Shown: positions 26,101 to 35,085, counted from the stretch's first letter. The stretch is DNA of 64,000 bases from Liolophura sinensis (GCF_032854445.1 NC_088305.1:2049001-2113000); one strand, 5' to 3'. Made by a program: numbers and translations. The notes: generated by a model not told the origin, from the sequence alone.

Positions 26101-29100
26101 AGTGTGTCCTGGCAACTGTCACAACCAGCAGTGTGTCTTGGCAACTGTCACAACCAGCAGTGTGTCCTGGCAACTGTCACAACCAGCAGTGTGTCTTGGC
26201 AACTGTCACAACCAGTAGTGCTGTCATGGCAACTGTGACAACCAGTAGTGTATCCTGGCAACTGTCACAACCAGTAGTGTGTCCTGGCAACTGTCACAAC
26301 CATCAGGAGAAAGGGTAGTGGGAGACTCTTGAGTATGATGTGAAACTCTAATCAAACATACAGAAGTGAAGCCATCATTTAGAATGATATAACTTGAAGT
26401 AATAGATCATATAAGTGTTGTAAGTAGATGTACTCTGTGAGTCTGCCTGAAATGTAAAGTAAAATCGATTGATAATGTCTGGTGTTTTTCTGTTTTCAGA
26501 CGACACCCGACACGCCCATCATCAAGGCACTGAATCTGTTTGTTGATCATCGGGTGTCTGCATTGCCTGTTGTGGACAGTCAGAACAAAGTGGTGGATAT
26601 CTACGCGAAATTTGATGTCATTGTAAGTATAGAACAGCTCTAATTTCTCTCAAGTCTTGTTTATTATGTCATAAAACCCTGCTTAGATAAATAATTTATC
26701 ATGATGATTTTCAGGAATGTGGTTTCAGTCAGATTCTTGTCTTTATAACAAACAGTAGCTTCCTCAGTGTGCCATATGGGGCATTTGCAATATTTCTGTG
26801 ACCTTAGTTGCATCGTTGTATTTATTCTTGGGTAATCCTGTGTTGTAGAATCTGGCAGCAGAAAAAAGCTACAACAACCTTGATGTGACGATAAAACAGG
26901 CCCTGGCCCACAGGAGTTGTAACCCAAACACTGTAAGTTGTTAGAGTTTCTTATGTTCTGTATTTCTGAATAATGACGGCATTATATGTACATCTACTTA
27001 CACAATGTTTCCTACCCACCATGTGTGACCGTGGCAGAAAGGTTAGTGTACTAAGGAAGCACAATGACTCGTGCAGCCAGCAACCGGCAATGGTCGCAGA
27101 TTTCCCCCAGATTCTGCTTGGTTTCCTCCCACCATAATGCCGATAGCCATTATATAATTGAAATATTCTCGAATACTGAGTAAAACACATATCAGATAAA
27201 AAAAATTAAAACACTGTATGTAACAGGTTCATATTATGCTGCCATCCAAACTGCAAAATTTAACTTAAATCAAAATTTACATATTACCCATTATAATGCA
27301 CAGTGTTTGGCACCTATGATTCAAATTTTGATATGCATGTTGTAGTACCAAAATCCAAAGTGCATAGGTCAAATTTGGCACGATAAATCTCCTAGGATAA
27401 ACAATTTGAAATGCTGTCATTTTAAGCCAAGCTGCACACAATGAGAGAGTAATAAGGCCTATAACAAGCAATAGAGCAGATTCTCTCCGACACTGGCTGA
27501 TAAGGGGATGTTCATCTCAGAATTTCATGTTTCCTCCATGTCCTATCTGCTCAGACATTTCTTCATTGGCAGAGTATATCTGTCAAGAAGTGGTTAGATT
27601 ATATGTTGAGATTTGGACTGAAGTCAAAACTGGCTTTTTGTGATTGGCCACAGGCCTACTGACTTCTAGTAATCAAGCAACTTAAGACTTAATTTCTAAA
27701 TTGCAAGTGCTTAAAAAGCAAAACCTAGAGCAGGAAAGAACTGAAATTGTGGTTGGTGCATTGTTGTGCAGTGAAGAATCAGTGAACAATCTGTGAACAA
27801 TCAGTGAAGAATCAGTGAATAAAGTTTAAACTTCGTAGAGCAAATCATTATAATTACAGGGGTGTTTGAATTTTAAACTTTAAATCTCCATACACTTAAT
27901 AAATGTGGCCCCAGTTCCTTCTCCACGAGACATCCTAAGAGGATTTCACTTGGCAGTCTGTCCCTTGCATAGATCCGCTTCAGGAGCAGTAGATCCAAGA
28001 TCAATCCTTGATCGAATCACACCGAAGACTTTAAAAGGGGAAGTTATAACTTCCTCGCTTGGAGTTCAGCATGAAGGGGATAGTGCAACGACTGGTTGAC
28101 CCGTATCAGTATAATGGCTCGGGCAGGGCGACTTACTTGCCTTCGGTAAGTCGTCTCAGTGAAGCAGCACAAGATAAAAGAGCGGTGGAAATCCATCCTG
28201 CAACAAGAAGGCACATTACGTGTACGTGCACCCTAAGGATTCCTTCGTCGTCATATGACTGAAAAATTGTTGATTACGACATTAAACCACAAGCACTCAC
28301 TCACTCACTACCTTGCTTAGATCAGTTCCATTGTTTTTATTTTTGAATACTTCTGAAAGTAGGTCATTTCCCCATGCTTGTTTGTTAAATATTTCAGCTT
28401 CCATGGAGTAATCACAGAACTGTTTTTAAATTACGCTATTGCCTATAGATGATGAAGGAATTTAATGCACGTTATAAAAGTGTGATGTTGCACTTTGACC
28501 TTCCCCTTCACTGGAAGTCAGCGACATAATTTAGGAGCTGCCATGTGATGGGCAGACTCAGAAACAATTGACTACACAAACAGGGGTTGATTACCTCACT
28601 TCAGCTATGGCATGTGGATTGGTCTGAGTTTACACTTTATGTGTACAAATTGTTATGTTGTAGAGCTTTGAAGGTGTGGCCAAATGCAAGTCAACAGATT
28701 CGTTAGCAGCTGTGATGGAGAGGATAGTCAAAGCTGAGGTGAGAAACCGCTCCATTGTTGCCGTTAACTTTTGTTTGATACAAGACTCCAAAGCTGGCAA
28801 AAAAAAAAATAAACTAGAATGGATCTGCGAATAGCAGATCCTAGGCCGGGATCCCGGATCGGATCGATGACGTTTTCCCCATCATCTTCTGTGTTCGAAG
28901 GACACATGTTCCACATACACGGCTTTCAAAGTTTCCATGCGACCTTACACCGTTTGGCACTGAGGCAGTCGGCCGGTCATTTGCATTCCCGTGAATAGAT
29001 CGGCGAACTTAATGAAGTTAGGCTATGCCTAGTGAAAAAACGGTCGTTCCTTGGCAGACTTAGCCCGCTATTTGTAAGAAATAACGCAAAAACACGACCA

Positions 29101-31495
29101 GTGTAACAGCAAGTTTGTACATTCACATCTCAATCCACGACACGCCATGCACAGACTCACGGCTCACATGATAGCTCGGCCATCAATAGAAAGCCCGCAC
29201 TTGGGCCACGGCACATGTCCATATCTGTCAATTACCCTCGCCTGTTTAACGTGTAGTAAAGAGGACGAGGTCTGCGCAAAACAAAGCTAACTTTTACAGG
29301 TCCACGTCGTTTGCTGTTGTAGTTAGATCTCTACGCCATCTAATAGAGTACTGGAGTTAGATGGGAACTGGAGTCAATGTCATCCTACAACCGTTTCGGG
29401 AGATCACGGACAGTGTAGCCGAAAGCATCAGGTCAAATACTACAAACCCAGTCCAGTCCCCATCTAACTCCATGTTAAAGCAATAGGATTCCAACCTTTT
29501 TCTAAACAAAAAACGGTTTTCTGATTTAAACGCTTCTAGCGAAAAAACTATTGATCGGAGCTCAAATCTGTTGACGAATGATCGAAAGAGCATGTCTTGG
29601 GCTACAATTTCGTGCAGGTTGCGCATTTCTAGCTGCCATAGATCTCGAGTTACAGGTCATTGAACTTACGTAAGTTTTTTGAGTTTTTTGCTAATATCTC
29701 AAAAAGTTACACAGATATGCAAAAAATACAACCAGATTCGGAATCAGCAGCTCAAGATACATCAGAATACGTTCAGAACATTAGAACTTTGAGAATTTTT
29801 TGTGACGTCACAAATTCGACCAATAGCGAGCTTCCAGAATTTTGACCGGAAGTGAACCATTTTCGCAAACTTTAAAGAACTCGTGACCTATTAGTTGTAT
29901 GTCAAATTTGAAAACGATCGGTTCTGTGATTCTGGAGAAGAAGATTTTTAAAGATTTTACACAAAATCCAATATGGCGGCCGAACCACGTGACATGAAAA
30001 AAAAGTGGAGAATTTATCCCTGGAAAATCTCCGCCAGAATATGTGTGCAAAATTTCAGACCTCTATGTTGAACAGTAAAAAAGTTTCCTTGCTAACAAAG
30101 TCGGTGAAAAAAAAATAATAATAATAATAATAATAATAATAAGAAAAAACAGAACGATTACAATAGGGATCCCGTTCGGGAGAACGGGATCCCTAACTAG
30201 AATGGATCTGCGAATAGCAGATCCTAGGCCGGGATCCCGGATCGGATCGATGAAGTTTTCCCCTTCATGTTCTGTGTTCGAAGGATACATGTTTCACATA
30301 CACGGCTTTCAAAGTTTCCATGCGACCTTACACCTTTCGCCATTGAGGCAGTCGGCCGGTCATTTGCATTCCCTCGAATAGATTGGCGACCTTAATGATG
30401 CTACGCTATGCCCAGTGAAAAACGGTCGTTCCTTGGCAGACTTAGCCCGCTAATTGTAAGAAATAAGGCAAAAACACGACCAGTGTAACAGCAAGTTTGT
30501 ACATTCACATCTCAATCCACGACATGCCATGCACAGACTAACTGTTCCACTGATAGCTCGGCCATCGTTAGAAAGTCAGCACTTGGACCAGTTCACATAT
30601 CCATATTTGTTAATCACCCTGGATTGTTTAACGTATAGTAAAGAGCACAAGGTCTGCGCAAAACAAAGCTAACTTTTACAGGTCCATGTCGTTTGCTGTT
30701 GTAGTTAGATCTCTACGCCATCTAATAGAGTACTGGAGTTAGATGGAAACTGGAATCAATGTCATCCTACAACCGTTTCGGGAGATCACGGACAGTGTAG
30801 CCGAAAGCATCAGGTCAAATACTACAAACCCAGTTTTGTCCCCATCTAACTCCATGTTAAAGCAATAGGATTAGCACCTTTTTCTAAACAAAAAACGGTG
30901 TTGTCATTTAAACGCTTCTAGCGAAAAAACTATTGATCGGAGCTCAAATCTGTTGACGAATGCTCGAAAGAGCATGTCTTGGGCTACAATTTCGTGCAGG
31001 TTGCACATTTCTAGCTCCCACAGATCTCGAGTTACAGGTCATTGAAATTACGTCACTTTTTTGAGTTTTTTGCTAATATCTCAAAAAATTACACAGATAT
31101 GCAAAAAATACAACCAGATTCAGAATCAGCAGCTCAAGATACACCAGAATACGTTCAGAACATTTGAACTTTGAGAACTTTTTGTGACGTCATAAATTCG
31201 ACCAATGGCGAACTTCCAGAATTTTAAACGGAAGTGAACAATTTTCGCAAACTTTAAAGAACTCGTAACTTACTCGCAGCATGTCAAATTTGAAACCGAT
31301 CGGTTCAGTGGTTCTGGAGAAGAAGATTTTTAAAGATTTTACACAAAATCCAATATGGCGGCCGAACCACGTGACATGGCAAAAAAGTGGAGAATTTGTC
31401 CCGAGGTATTCACCGCCAGAATATGTGTGCAAAATTTCAGATCTGTATGTTAAACGGTAAAAAAGTTTCCATGCGAACAAAGTCGGTGAAAAAAA

Positions 31496-31530
<35 letters not shown>

Positions 31531-32975
31531 GAAAAAACAGAACGATTACAATAGGGATCCCGTTCGGGAGAACGGGATCCCTAATAAAAAGCACAGCCAA
31601 AACAAAGAAACGATCTAATGAACAAGTAAGTAAATCATAACAATTACAGTTTTCCTTCAACATCCTTGTTTGTGCATTTAACAATATTGGAGTAACTGAG
31701 AGCAGAGCAGCACTATTCCTCAAGGACTGAGACTTAATATCATTTCATCAATAACAAGACAGAATGTTGCTTTAAAACTCAGATCTTAAATTACTTACAG
31801 CTTGTTAACATCGTGCCATGTATTTCAGGTGCATCGCCTAGTGGTGACGGATGAGGAGAGTCGTGTTGTGGGCATCGTGTCTTTGTCAGATCTGCTCTCG
31901 CACCTAGTACTTAAACCTATGGGTAGGTTTTCATGTGTGTAAAGGCTTCCTGGGGCCAATTCTGCAAACCCTTTTCATGGCCAAAGTCAAAATTTGAAAT
32001 ATGATTGTAAAGCTTATTATTTGCCTTAATATACTGAAATCTTCTCCACCTCATCAAATGTTATCTGGAGACAAATCTGCCCAAATTTCAACTAAGCATT
32101 GTGAAGAGGTTTTGAACTTTGATGTAAGTCAGAATTGGCTTCGTGGAATCAGCAGCTGGACAGACTCGATCAAGGGAAGAAACCTGTCTGCCAATTATGG
32201 CCTACTTACTCAGTTCTGTACTCTTCATGATCACAGCTGATCAAGGGAAGCAACCCTTACCGGCAAGTGTGATCTCTTCCTCCTCAGTGCAGCACTCATC
32301 TTGATCACAGCGGATCAAGGGAAGCAACCCTTGCCCGCAAAGTGTGGCTGAAATTGCTCCAGTTTAAGCCCCAGGAGCCTGGAGCTGACTTGTGTCTTAC
32401 TATTGACATTTTTTCGCACACTTTCTCAAAAAACGACGGATATTAATGTTAGACTGTTTTGGTCTCTGTGCAATAATTTCTCTAAATATTGTCTTATTTT
32501 GATAAAATAAAATTTCCAAGTTCATTTCATATAAATTTGAAAAACAGCCGGATCTGTTCATATACTTTGCATATATAATGTTCACTTCTTTTGACCCTGT
32601 GAACAATTGGAGCAGGGAATGTTGATGTTATTAGAGTCAGATCATTTACCCAAGCGATAAGGGCGATAAGGGTTGCTGATGAGTGGCTGTGTCTTCTTCA
32701 ATTCGCTTGACAGATCTCCTGTTTGGCCTGTATCATTAGACAGTAGTACATGTACTTGTTTTGAGAACTGGGCAAGGCTTTTGTCTAATGAATAAGCCCC
32801 TTTCTCAAGGTTGATATTTCTTGTGAACAGAAAACTCACTGGCTCATTTAATTAGGGAAATGCTCTTTGATTTAAAGAAGAAAGAACAGAAGTATTTATA
32901 GTCCAGTATGTGTAAGGTGATGATGATTTGTGTGTTGGTGTGTTCACAGGTGTGGATGTGCAGAAGAAGAATTAA
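7468..32975 (+). CDS. PRKAG2: AMP-activated protein kinase gamma subunit, PRKAG2-type (5' exon outside the window)
   Basis: Spliced gene; join 7468-8109, 10398-10449, 19918-20027, 20935-20983, 21610-21713, 22755-22836, 23068-23126, 23440-23485, 24053-24231, 24869-24949, 26500-26622, 26849-26932, 28664-28738, 31829-31922, 32950-32975. All introns are GT-AG and phases agree, giving 601 residues plus whatever an upstream exon adds. The gamma subunit is the nucleotide sensor of AMPK: two Bateman modules (four CBS repeats) bind AMP, ADP and ATP and control the kinase. Seen: CBS1 with [10 protein letters not shown] and [14 protein letters not shown]2 with HVHRLPVVD and LTHKRIL, CBS3 with RVSALPVVD and KFDVINLAAE, CBS4 with EVHRLVV and GIVSLSDLL. 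The basic and acidic ligand positions of the family (R in GVRAAP, HR pairs, D in TITD and SLSD) are kept. The Ser/Arg-rich N-terminal extension with [10 protein letters not shown] is typical of the long gamma-2 form, not of short gamma-1. Confidence 0.96.
8140..8217 (+). repeat. SINE-A 3' fragment
   Basis: Begins GGTTCCCCCAGGCTCTGCTC, has ACCATAATGTTGGCTGC and ends in TAATAAATAAATA. Confidence 0.8.
8787..9056 (-). mobile_element. SINE-A, near full-length, reverse orientation
   Basis: Starts on plus with the tail (TTTATTTATTTGATTGGTG) and ends with the reversed head (GGCCACTGAGGCCCTG). Confidence 0.88.
9385..9653 (+). mobile_element. SINE-A, full-length reference copy
   Basis: Head GGCCTCCGTGGCTCATTTGG; B-box GTTCAAGTCC at 9463-9472; core and AATAAATAACTAAATAA tail. 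About 270 bases, the best copy to define the family. Confidence 0.92.
9661..9929 (+). mobile_element. SINE-A, full-length, tandem with the previous copy
   Basis: GGCCTCTGTGGCTCAGTTGG head, GTTCAATTCC B-box, AACACCAATCAAATAAATAA end. Only a few bases separate it from the copy before. Confidence 0.92.
10398..10449 (+). CDS. PRKAG2: PRKAG2 exon: short linker
   Basis: 52 bases encoding [17 protein letters not shown], ending in phase 1. Acceptor GACATTTCAG, donor GTGAGT. It has two SP/TP-type sites. The phase-1 end equals that of the alternative first exon at 12101-12170, so both can splice to the exon at 19918. Confidence 0.85.
10487..10935. repeat. Two diverged tandem copies, about 230-base unit
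   Basis: TTTCACACTTGACTAAGT... and TTTCACGCATGACCAAGT... start parallel blocks sharing CCTGATTCT-AGAG, TTTCA-CACCAA and TTGCCTC/TGGCCTC words. A third relative lies at 2815. Confidence 0.6.
11680..12100 (+). promoter_or_regulatory. Candidate internal promoter of the short PRKAG2 isoform
   Basis: Sequence upstream of the ATG at 12101 is richer in G, C and CpG than its surroundings. It has a CACGTG E-box at 11690-11695 and a 10-base palindrome GTCACGTGAC at 11722-11731 (an E-box of the CLEAR/MITF/USF type). A TATA-like CTTATATATT lies near 11854. Transcription start is not determined. Confidence 0.5.
12101..12170 (+). CDS. PRKAG2: Alternative first coding exon of PRKAG2
   Basis: ATG followed by 23 codons, [20 protein letters not shown] then IQA, and a donor G|GTAGGG in phase 1. 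This is the phase needed to join the exon at 19918, giving a 393-residue short isoform that replaces the long Ser-rich extension. There is no clear acceptor just upstream, and the preceding 400 bases look promoter-like, so I read it as a transcript-initiating exon. RRAS is a PKA-type phosphorylation motif. The family is known to use alternative promoters that make short gamma-2 forms; this particular exon is inferred from frame, donor and context. Confidence 0.75.
12776..12820 (+). repeat. SINE-B 3' end fragment
   Basis: GTTGAGTACGACGTTAAACC followed by CCAAGCACTCACTCACTC, the typical end of the second SINE family. Confidence 0.8.
13322..16648. repeat. 40-base minisatellite, about 83 copies
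   Basis: Unit: ACATTGTACATGTGTCAGGG followed by TATAGGATTGATACAGGCAC. The period is strictly 40 across more than 3.3 kb with only point variants (TGTACA/TGCACA, ATAGGA/ATAGAA/ATAGCG, CAGGC/CCGGC). Open frames inside, mostly minus strand, are repeat artefacts. Confidence 0.97.
17245..17475. repeat. 61-base tandem repeat, about four copies
   Basis: Units carry TGACTGACAAGCCTGCACCT, GGACATTTGCTATGTACA and CTTGATTTCTG. Confidence 0.88.
17959..18175 (+). repeat. Interspersed repeat family C, copy 2
   Basis: Shares TACCCTAATTCCTCAACCTT, GAGCAACTTTCAGTG, GGGCTTCACAAAA and AATATGCTTGGATGA with the copy at 5127. Confidence 0.75.
18940..19020 (+). repeat. SINE-B tail-like fragment with (CATA)n
   Basis: TAATGACTCGTCATCG, then AAATACGATGTAAACCCCCA and CATACATACATACAT. 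Confidence 0.55.
19590..19622 (+). repeat. SINE-A tail fragment
   Basis: Ends CACCAATCAAATAAATAAAT; only the terminal part is recognisable. Confidence 0.6.
19802..19901. repeat. 24-base tandem repeat, four copies, before an acceptor
   Basis: Unit is TTGCTGATGCGTTACCTGTC plus CACA. The last copy runs into the pyrimidine tract of the exon at 19918. Confidence 0.88.
19918..20027 (+). CDS. PRKAG2: PRKAG2 exon: first exon common to both isoforms
   Basis: 110 bases; acceptor CATTTCAG, donor AGG|GTAAGC, phase 0 end. Encodes [20 protein letters not shown] and then a short hydrophilic stretch ending KSDLHR. The first two bases complete a codon with either upstream exon. A four-copy 24-base repeat (about 19802-19901) sits directly before the pyrimidine tract. 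Confidence 0.88.
20290..20398 (+). repeat. SINE-A 3' fragment, diverged
   Basis: CTCCAGGCACTCCAGTTTCC, CATAATACTGACTG and a terminal ATCAAATAAATA. Confidence 0.7.
20935..20983 (+). CDS. PRKAG2: PRKAG2 exon: acidic linker before CBS1
   Basis: 49 bases encoding [16 protein letters not shown], ending in phase 1 (G|GTAAGT). Acceptor CTTTTGCAG. The acidic stretch corresponds in position to the acidic segment preceding the conserved core in PRKAG2. Confidence 0.9.
20984..21609. other. PRKAG2: PRKAG2 intron, nothing recognised
   Basis: Unique AT-rich sequence without repeat or exon signals that I can support. Confidence 0.6.
21610..21713 (+). CDS. PRKAG2: PRKAG2 exon: start of the conserved core and CBS1
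   Basis: 104 bases; acceptor CATTTCAG, donor AAC|GTAAGT. Contains [20 protein letters not shown], the hallmark start of the AMPK gamma core ([20 protein letters not shown] in vertebrate gamma-1). Confidence 0.97.
22100..22410 (+). repeat. Two SINE-A fragments in tandem
   Basis: 22100-22236 and 22250-22410 both lack the tRNA head. They share CCAGCAACCTGCAGAAGG-like and CACCATAATGCTGGCTG words and end CACCAATCA. Confidence 0.8.
22755..22836 (+). CDS. PRKAG2: PRKAG2 exon: CBS1, first half
   Basis: 82 bases; acceptor CTCCACAG, donor G|GTAAGT. Encodes [20 protein letters not shown] and then SAKQNYE. The Arg in GVRAAPLW is a nucleotide-contact residue in the family. Confidence 0.97.
23068..23126 (+). 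CDS. PRKAG2: PRKAG2 exon: CBS1, second half
   Basis: 59 bases; acceptor TTTCAG, donor ATG|GTAAGT. Encodes [19 protein letters not shown]; the Asp of TITD is the conserved ribose-binding position. Confidence 0.97.
23440..23485 (+). CDS. PRKAG2: PRKAG2 exon: inter-CBS linker
   Basis: 46 bases; acceptor TTCACACAG, donor G|GTAGGT. Encodes [15 protein letters not shown], matching the vertebrate ELEEHKIETWRE segment between CBS1 and CBS2. Confidence 0.96.
23953..24002 (+). repeat. G-rich tract before the CBS2 exon
   Basis: Runs of G separated by single T bases (GGGGGTGGGTGGG and longer). It can in principle form a G-quadruplex in the pre-mRNA upstream of the acceptor at 24052. Confidence 0.8.
24053..24231 (+). 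CDS. PRKAG2: PRKAG2 exon: CBS2
   Basis: 179 bases; acceptor GTTTTTACAG, donor TAT|GTAAGT. Contains [35 protein letters not shown] and [10 protein letters not shown]. The HR pair and the Lys of THKR are the site-3 AMP contacts known in the family. An unusually G-rich tract (about 23953-24000) lies 50-100 bases before the acceptor. Confidence 0.97.
24452..24640 (-). repeat. Interspersed repeat family C, copy 3, reverse
   Basis: Reverse complement contains CATTATTCCTCAACCATTTT, TTTGATTTCGGAGAC-like words and GGGCTTCGC, as in the copies at 5127 and 17959. Confidence 0.7.
24869..24949 (+). CDS. PRKAG2: PRKAG2 exon: linker between the Bateman modules
   Basis: 81 bases, 27 codons; acceptor TTCTTCAG, donor ACG|GTGAGT. 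Encodes [20 protein letters not shown] followed by TYDNIVT, aligned with the FMKQNLDELGIGTYHNI segment of PRKAG2. Confidence 0.97.
25432..25612 (+). mobile_element. SINE-A, diverged, internally shortened
   Basis: Head GGCTTCAGTGGCCTAGTGG, middle AATGACCCAGGAGC, core AAGGTCTGTCAGCAACCTGC. The core between CTGCAGACG and CCACAGTAATGCTGGCC is deleted. Confidence 0.8.
25836..26305. repeat. 29-base minisatellite, about 16 copies
   Basis: Unit GTGTCCTGGCAACTGTCACA then ACCAGTAGT. Lies in the intron before the CBS3 exon and is followed by a SINE-A tail-like end (26325-26360). All open frames here are repeat artefacts. Confidence 0.95.
26500..26622 (+). CDS. PRKAG2: PRKAG2 exon: CBS3
   Basis: 123 bases, 41 codons; acceptor CTGTTTTCAG, donor ATT|GTAAGT. 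Contains [20 protein letters not shown] and [11 protein letters not shown], the third CBS repeat. Confidence 0.97.
26849..26932 (+). CDS. PRKAG2: PRKAG2 exon: CBS3 end and linker, with a short insertion
   Basis: 84 bases, 28 codons; acceptor TGTTGTAG, donor ACT|GTAAGT. Encodes [20 protein letters not shown] and HRSCNPNT. Vertebrate proteins read HRS-x-YFEGV, whereas here the exon join gives [13 protein letters not shown], about four extra residues beside the conserved HR pair. Confidence 0.94.
27045..27213 (+). repeat. SINE-A, partial and diverged
   Basis: CAGCAACCGGCAATGGTCGC, GGTTTCCTCCCACCATAATG, ATATTCTCGAATACTGAG and a terminal A-rich run. Confidence 0.8.
27905..28312 (+). mobile_element. 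SINE-B type element, long copy
   Basis: Contains AAGTTATAACTTCCTCGCTT, AGTGCAACGACTGGTTGACC, CTTCGGTAAGTCGTCTCAGT and ends GACATTAAACCACAAGCACT plus CACTCACTCAC. The 5' boundary is uncertain. This type is common in molluscan DNA in my experience. Confidence 0.7.
28664..28738 (+). CDS. PRKAG2: PRKAG2 exon: CBS4, first half
   Basis: 75 bases, 25 codons; acceptor ATGTTGTAG, donor GAG|GTGAGA. Encodes [20 protein letters not shown] and IVKAE. Two tandem 1.4 kb elements are inserted in the intron that follows. Confidence 0.95.
28814..30196 (+). mobile_element. Non-coding mobile element with terminal hairpins, copy 1
   Basis: 1383 bases. The 5' end carries GGATCTGC-GAATA-GCAGATCC (8-base stem) and CCGGGATCCCGG. 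The 3' end has (AAT)n, AACAGAACGATTACAATA and a hairpin at 30166-30193 (GGGATCCCGTTC-GGGA-GAACGGGATCCC, 12-base stem), then TAA. An internal inverted repeat joins GGAGTTAGATGGG near 29354 with CCCATCTAACTCC near 29459. No protein is encoded. The hairpins plus microsatellite suggest a non-autonomous rolling-circle (Helitron/Helentron-like) element, but this is inference. Confidence 0.7.
30197..31584 (+). mobile_element. Same element, copy 2, directly abutting copy 1
   Basis: 1388 bases, about nine tenths identical to copy 1 by eye, in the same orientation with no spacer. 3' hairpin at 31554-31581. The pair is flanked by TAAA on both sides (28810-28813, 31585-31588), which could be a short target duplication or chance in A-rich DNA. 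The (AAT)n is longer than in copy 1. Confidence 0.7.
31829..31922 (+). CDS. PRKAG2: PRKAG2 exon: CBS4, second half
   Basis: 94 bases; acceptor GTATTTCAG, donor G|GTAGGT. Encodes [20 protein letters not shown] and [11 protein letters not shown]. The HR pair and the SLSD Asp are the CBS4 ligand residues. Confidence 0.97.
31923..32949. other. PRKAG2: Last PRKAG2 intron
   Basis: One short direct repeat near 32226-32345 (GGATCAAGGGAAGCAACCCT twice, about 80 bases apart). Otherwise unique sequence. Confidence 0.55.
32950..32975 (+). CDS. PRKAG2: PRKAG2 last coding exon
   Basis: Acceptor GTTCACAG. Completes a Gly codon, then encodes VDVQKKN and stops at TAA 32973-32975. The tail is short and basic, as in the vertebrate homologues. 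Confidence 0.93.
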
Positions 32976-35085
32976 TCCAGGCACCACGTATAGCCTGTCT
33001 TTAGTGAATCTGACCCCCAGGGAAAGGCAAAGTGAGGAACGTGAACAAGGAATAAGAAAGACAAGCTGACTGTATGGTGAATTGCCCTTTCCTGTAGCCT
33101 AGCTGGTTCTGTACAAATCGAGATTGAATGTCTACCATTACAAGCTCTTTAACTGGGCTGTCAGAGATATTCTGCTCCTCAGAGTGTGAGCAAGATCAGC
33201 GACTTTGCCAGTTTCTGTATGAAGATTGGGTTAAAAGGGGGACAGTGAGTCCCAGTTTTCCCTGGCGCCAAAGAGTGTTGGCTGATCAGGTTGTCTCCCC
33301 TGATGGTCTGTATGTGGTGGTGTTGTTGTAGTAGCAGCGTTAGTGAAGAAGACAACAGATTGTATTTACTGTAGTCGGGAATTCTGCATGTGGTACAGTG
33401 CTGTGTCAAGAGTAGGACCTTGACACTGAAGAGGCTACTGACCACCAGATAGATCCCTTGTATACAAAAGTGTTAGCATTTAGTGTAGCATTCTACAAAT
33501 TGCATTACCAGGAAAATGTGACAATCTGTAATTTGCCTTTTTTTGTTACTGTTGATTTTTTTTTTTTAATTTGCTAAGAATTTTGCAAATTAAAGAATTT
33601 TGTTAAGAATGCGATATTCCTGTTCACCCATATGAGCTTGAGTAACGATTGTTTTTTTTGTGTGTGTTTTGTTTTTTTTTCTTTTTGGCAAAAATGGTTC
33701 AAAAATTGTTATGTGATTATGTAACAGTTAAAGCTTGCAAGGACATGCTTATTGACATCTTTATGCCATAAGAATGCAACTAAAGGAATGTGATTTCAAC
33801 AGGCTTGATAAGAATTCAAGTTCATGAGCCGTACTAGTAGAATAAGCCAGGACTTTGATATGTATATATCTGGAGATACTCTTTATACGGGAGATGACAA
33901 GACTACATTACAGTCAGCAATTGATAGCGGGATGAGGGCTACTACGTAGAGATGTAAACAGAAACCATCAGCTATGTGCAATCTTTCATGAAGTGTTCTT
34001 GATGTCGATTGGAAATTTTTTAGTTCATCTGCTCAGTATGACTCAGTTTTAAGGGCTAACGAGCTGTTATGGTTTTATGGCAGTGTAAAGCTTGTAGTGT
34101 TGTTTGTGACGATGTCCTGCAGGTACTCGATGACATGGGATGGTTGGCTGAGAATGAACAATTGAGGCACATCACAAGTGGACTTACGACGATGAAACAG
34201 CAAGGCAATGAACACAAAACATTGTTATAGCCTCGCTAGTTTTATTCCAGCGACACCCACTTCATTGTTACAGTTGTGCTGTGCAAGACCTGACAGTCTT
34301 CAGTGATGATATGTTCGTTGCGTTATGATCTCAAGTAATGACGCTACGCTCTATGTCCTTTTGCGCAGTCCTTTCAAACAATGACTTCAGCCCACAGATG
34401 TTAATATTATGTGCATACATTAGCATTGTATCTCCAGTCTGCACCATTTGCCATCCAGAATCTTCAGAATGCTGATTGGTGAAGATGGATGGGCAAAGAG
34501 CGAGGCATGGCTGAGGCGGAGTGGGTCAGGGGTACTGCAATTGATGCAGTCAAGTCACAGTGCTATTTTATGATCATTACGAGTTGTAAAGACTTACCGA
34601 AAGAAAGGCCTAAAGTGCTGAGGTGGCGTTCCTGGAATGGACAGTGGGTTTCCGAGTTCTAACCCTTTCTTGTGATATTAATAAGTACATTGTTGTAATG
34701 TTTTTTTGTTTTGTTTTTTTTTTTTTGTTTTTTTTTGGTTTTTTTTTTAACAAAAATAACTAAATACATATGCATAAACTTGCATGTATGGTATTTTATT
34801 TGTACTTGTGGAATCGTTGAAGTACATGTATAAAATTATGGTCTAAACGAAGAACTAGTGATGTTTGTTTTTTTTTTTAACGTGCAAGTGTTTTGCCGAG
34901 AATTTGAATGGGCCCTCTTTTTTTTTCTTGTTGTAAATATTAAAGGAATATACATTTTTTCACGATAAGCATTTTATATGCCCGTTGCATCTGTACATGT
35001 TTTACAGTCTGTTCCAACAATGCCATATGTTGAGTATTATCACCTATTTTTTTCAGTTACAGAAATAAATGTAGGTAATGCCACA
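32976..35085 (+). other. PRKAG2: Probable PRKAG2 3' UTR
   Basis: No acceptable coding exon follows the stop. The stretch is T-rich with long T runs (33550-33570, 33650-33680, 34700-34750). Candidate poly(A) signals are ATTAAA near 33588 and 34937 and AATAAA near 35063; later AATAAA near 36954 and 37827 would allow longer ends. The true cleavage site cannot be chosen from sequence alone. Confidence 0.5.

Noticed and set aside
31190-31723. 177-codon minus frame with an isoleucine run
   Set aside because: The Ile run is (AAT)n read backwards in the hairpin-ended element; the frame crosses element and flank and has no known domain. No membrane protein is implied.
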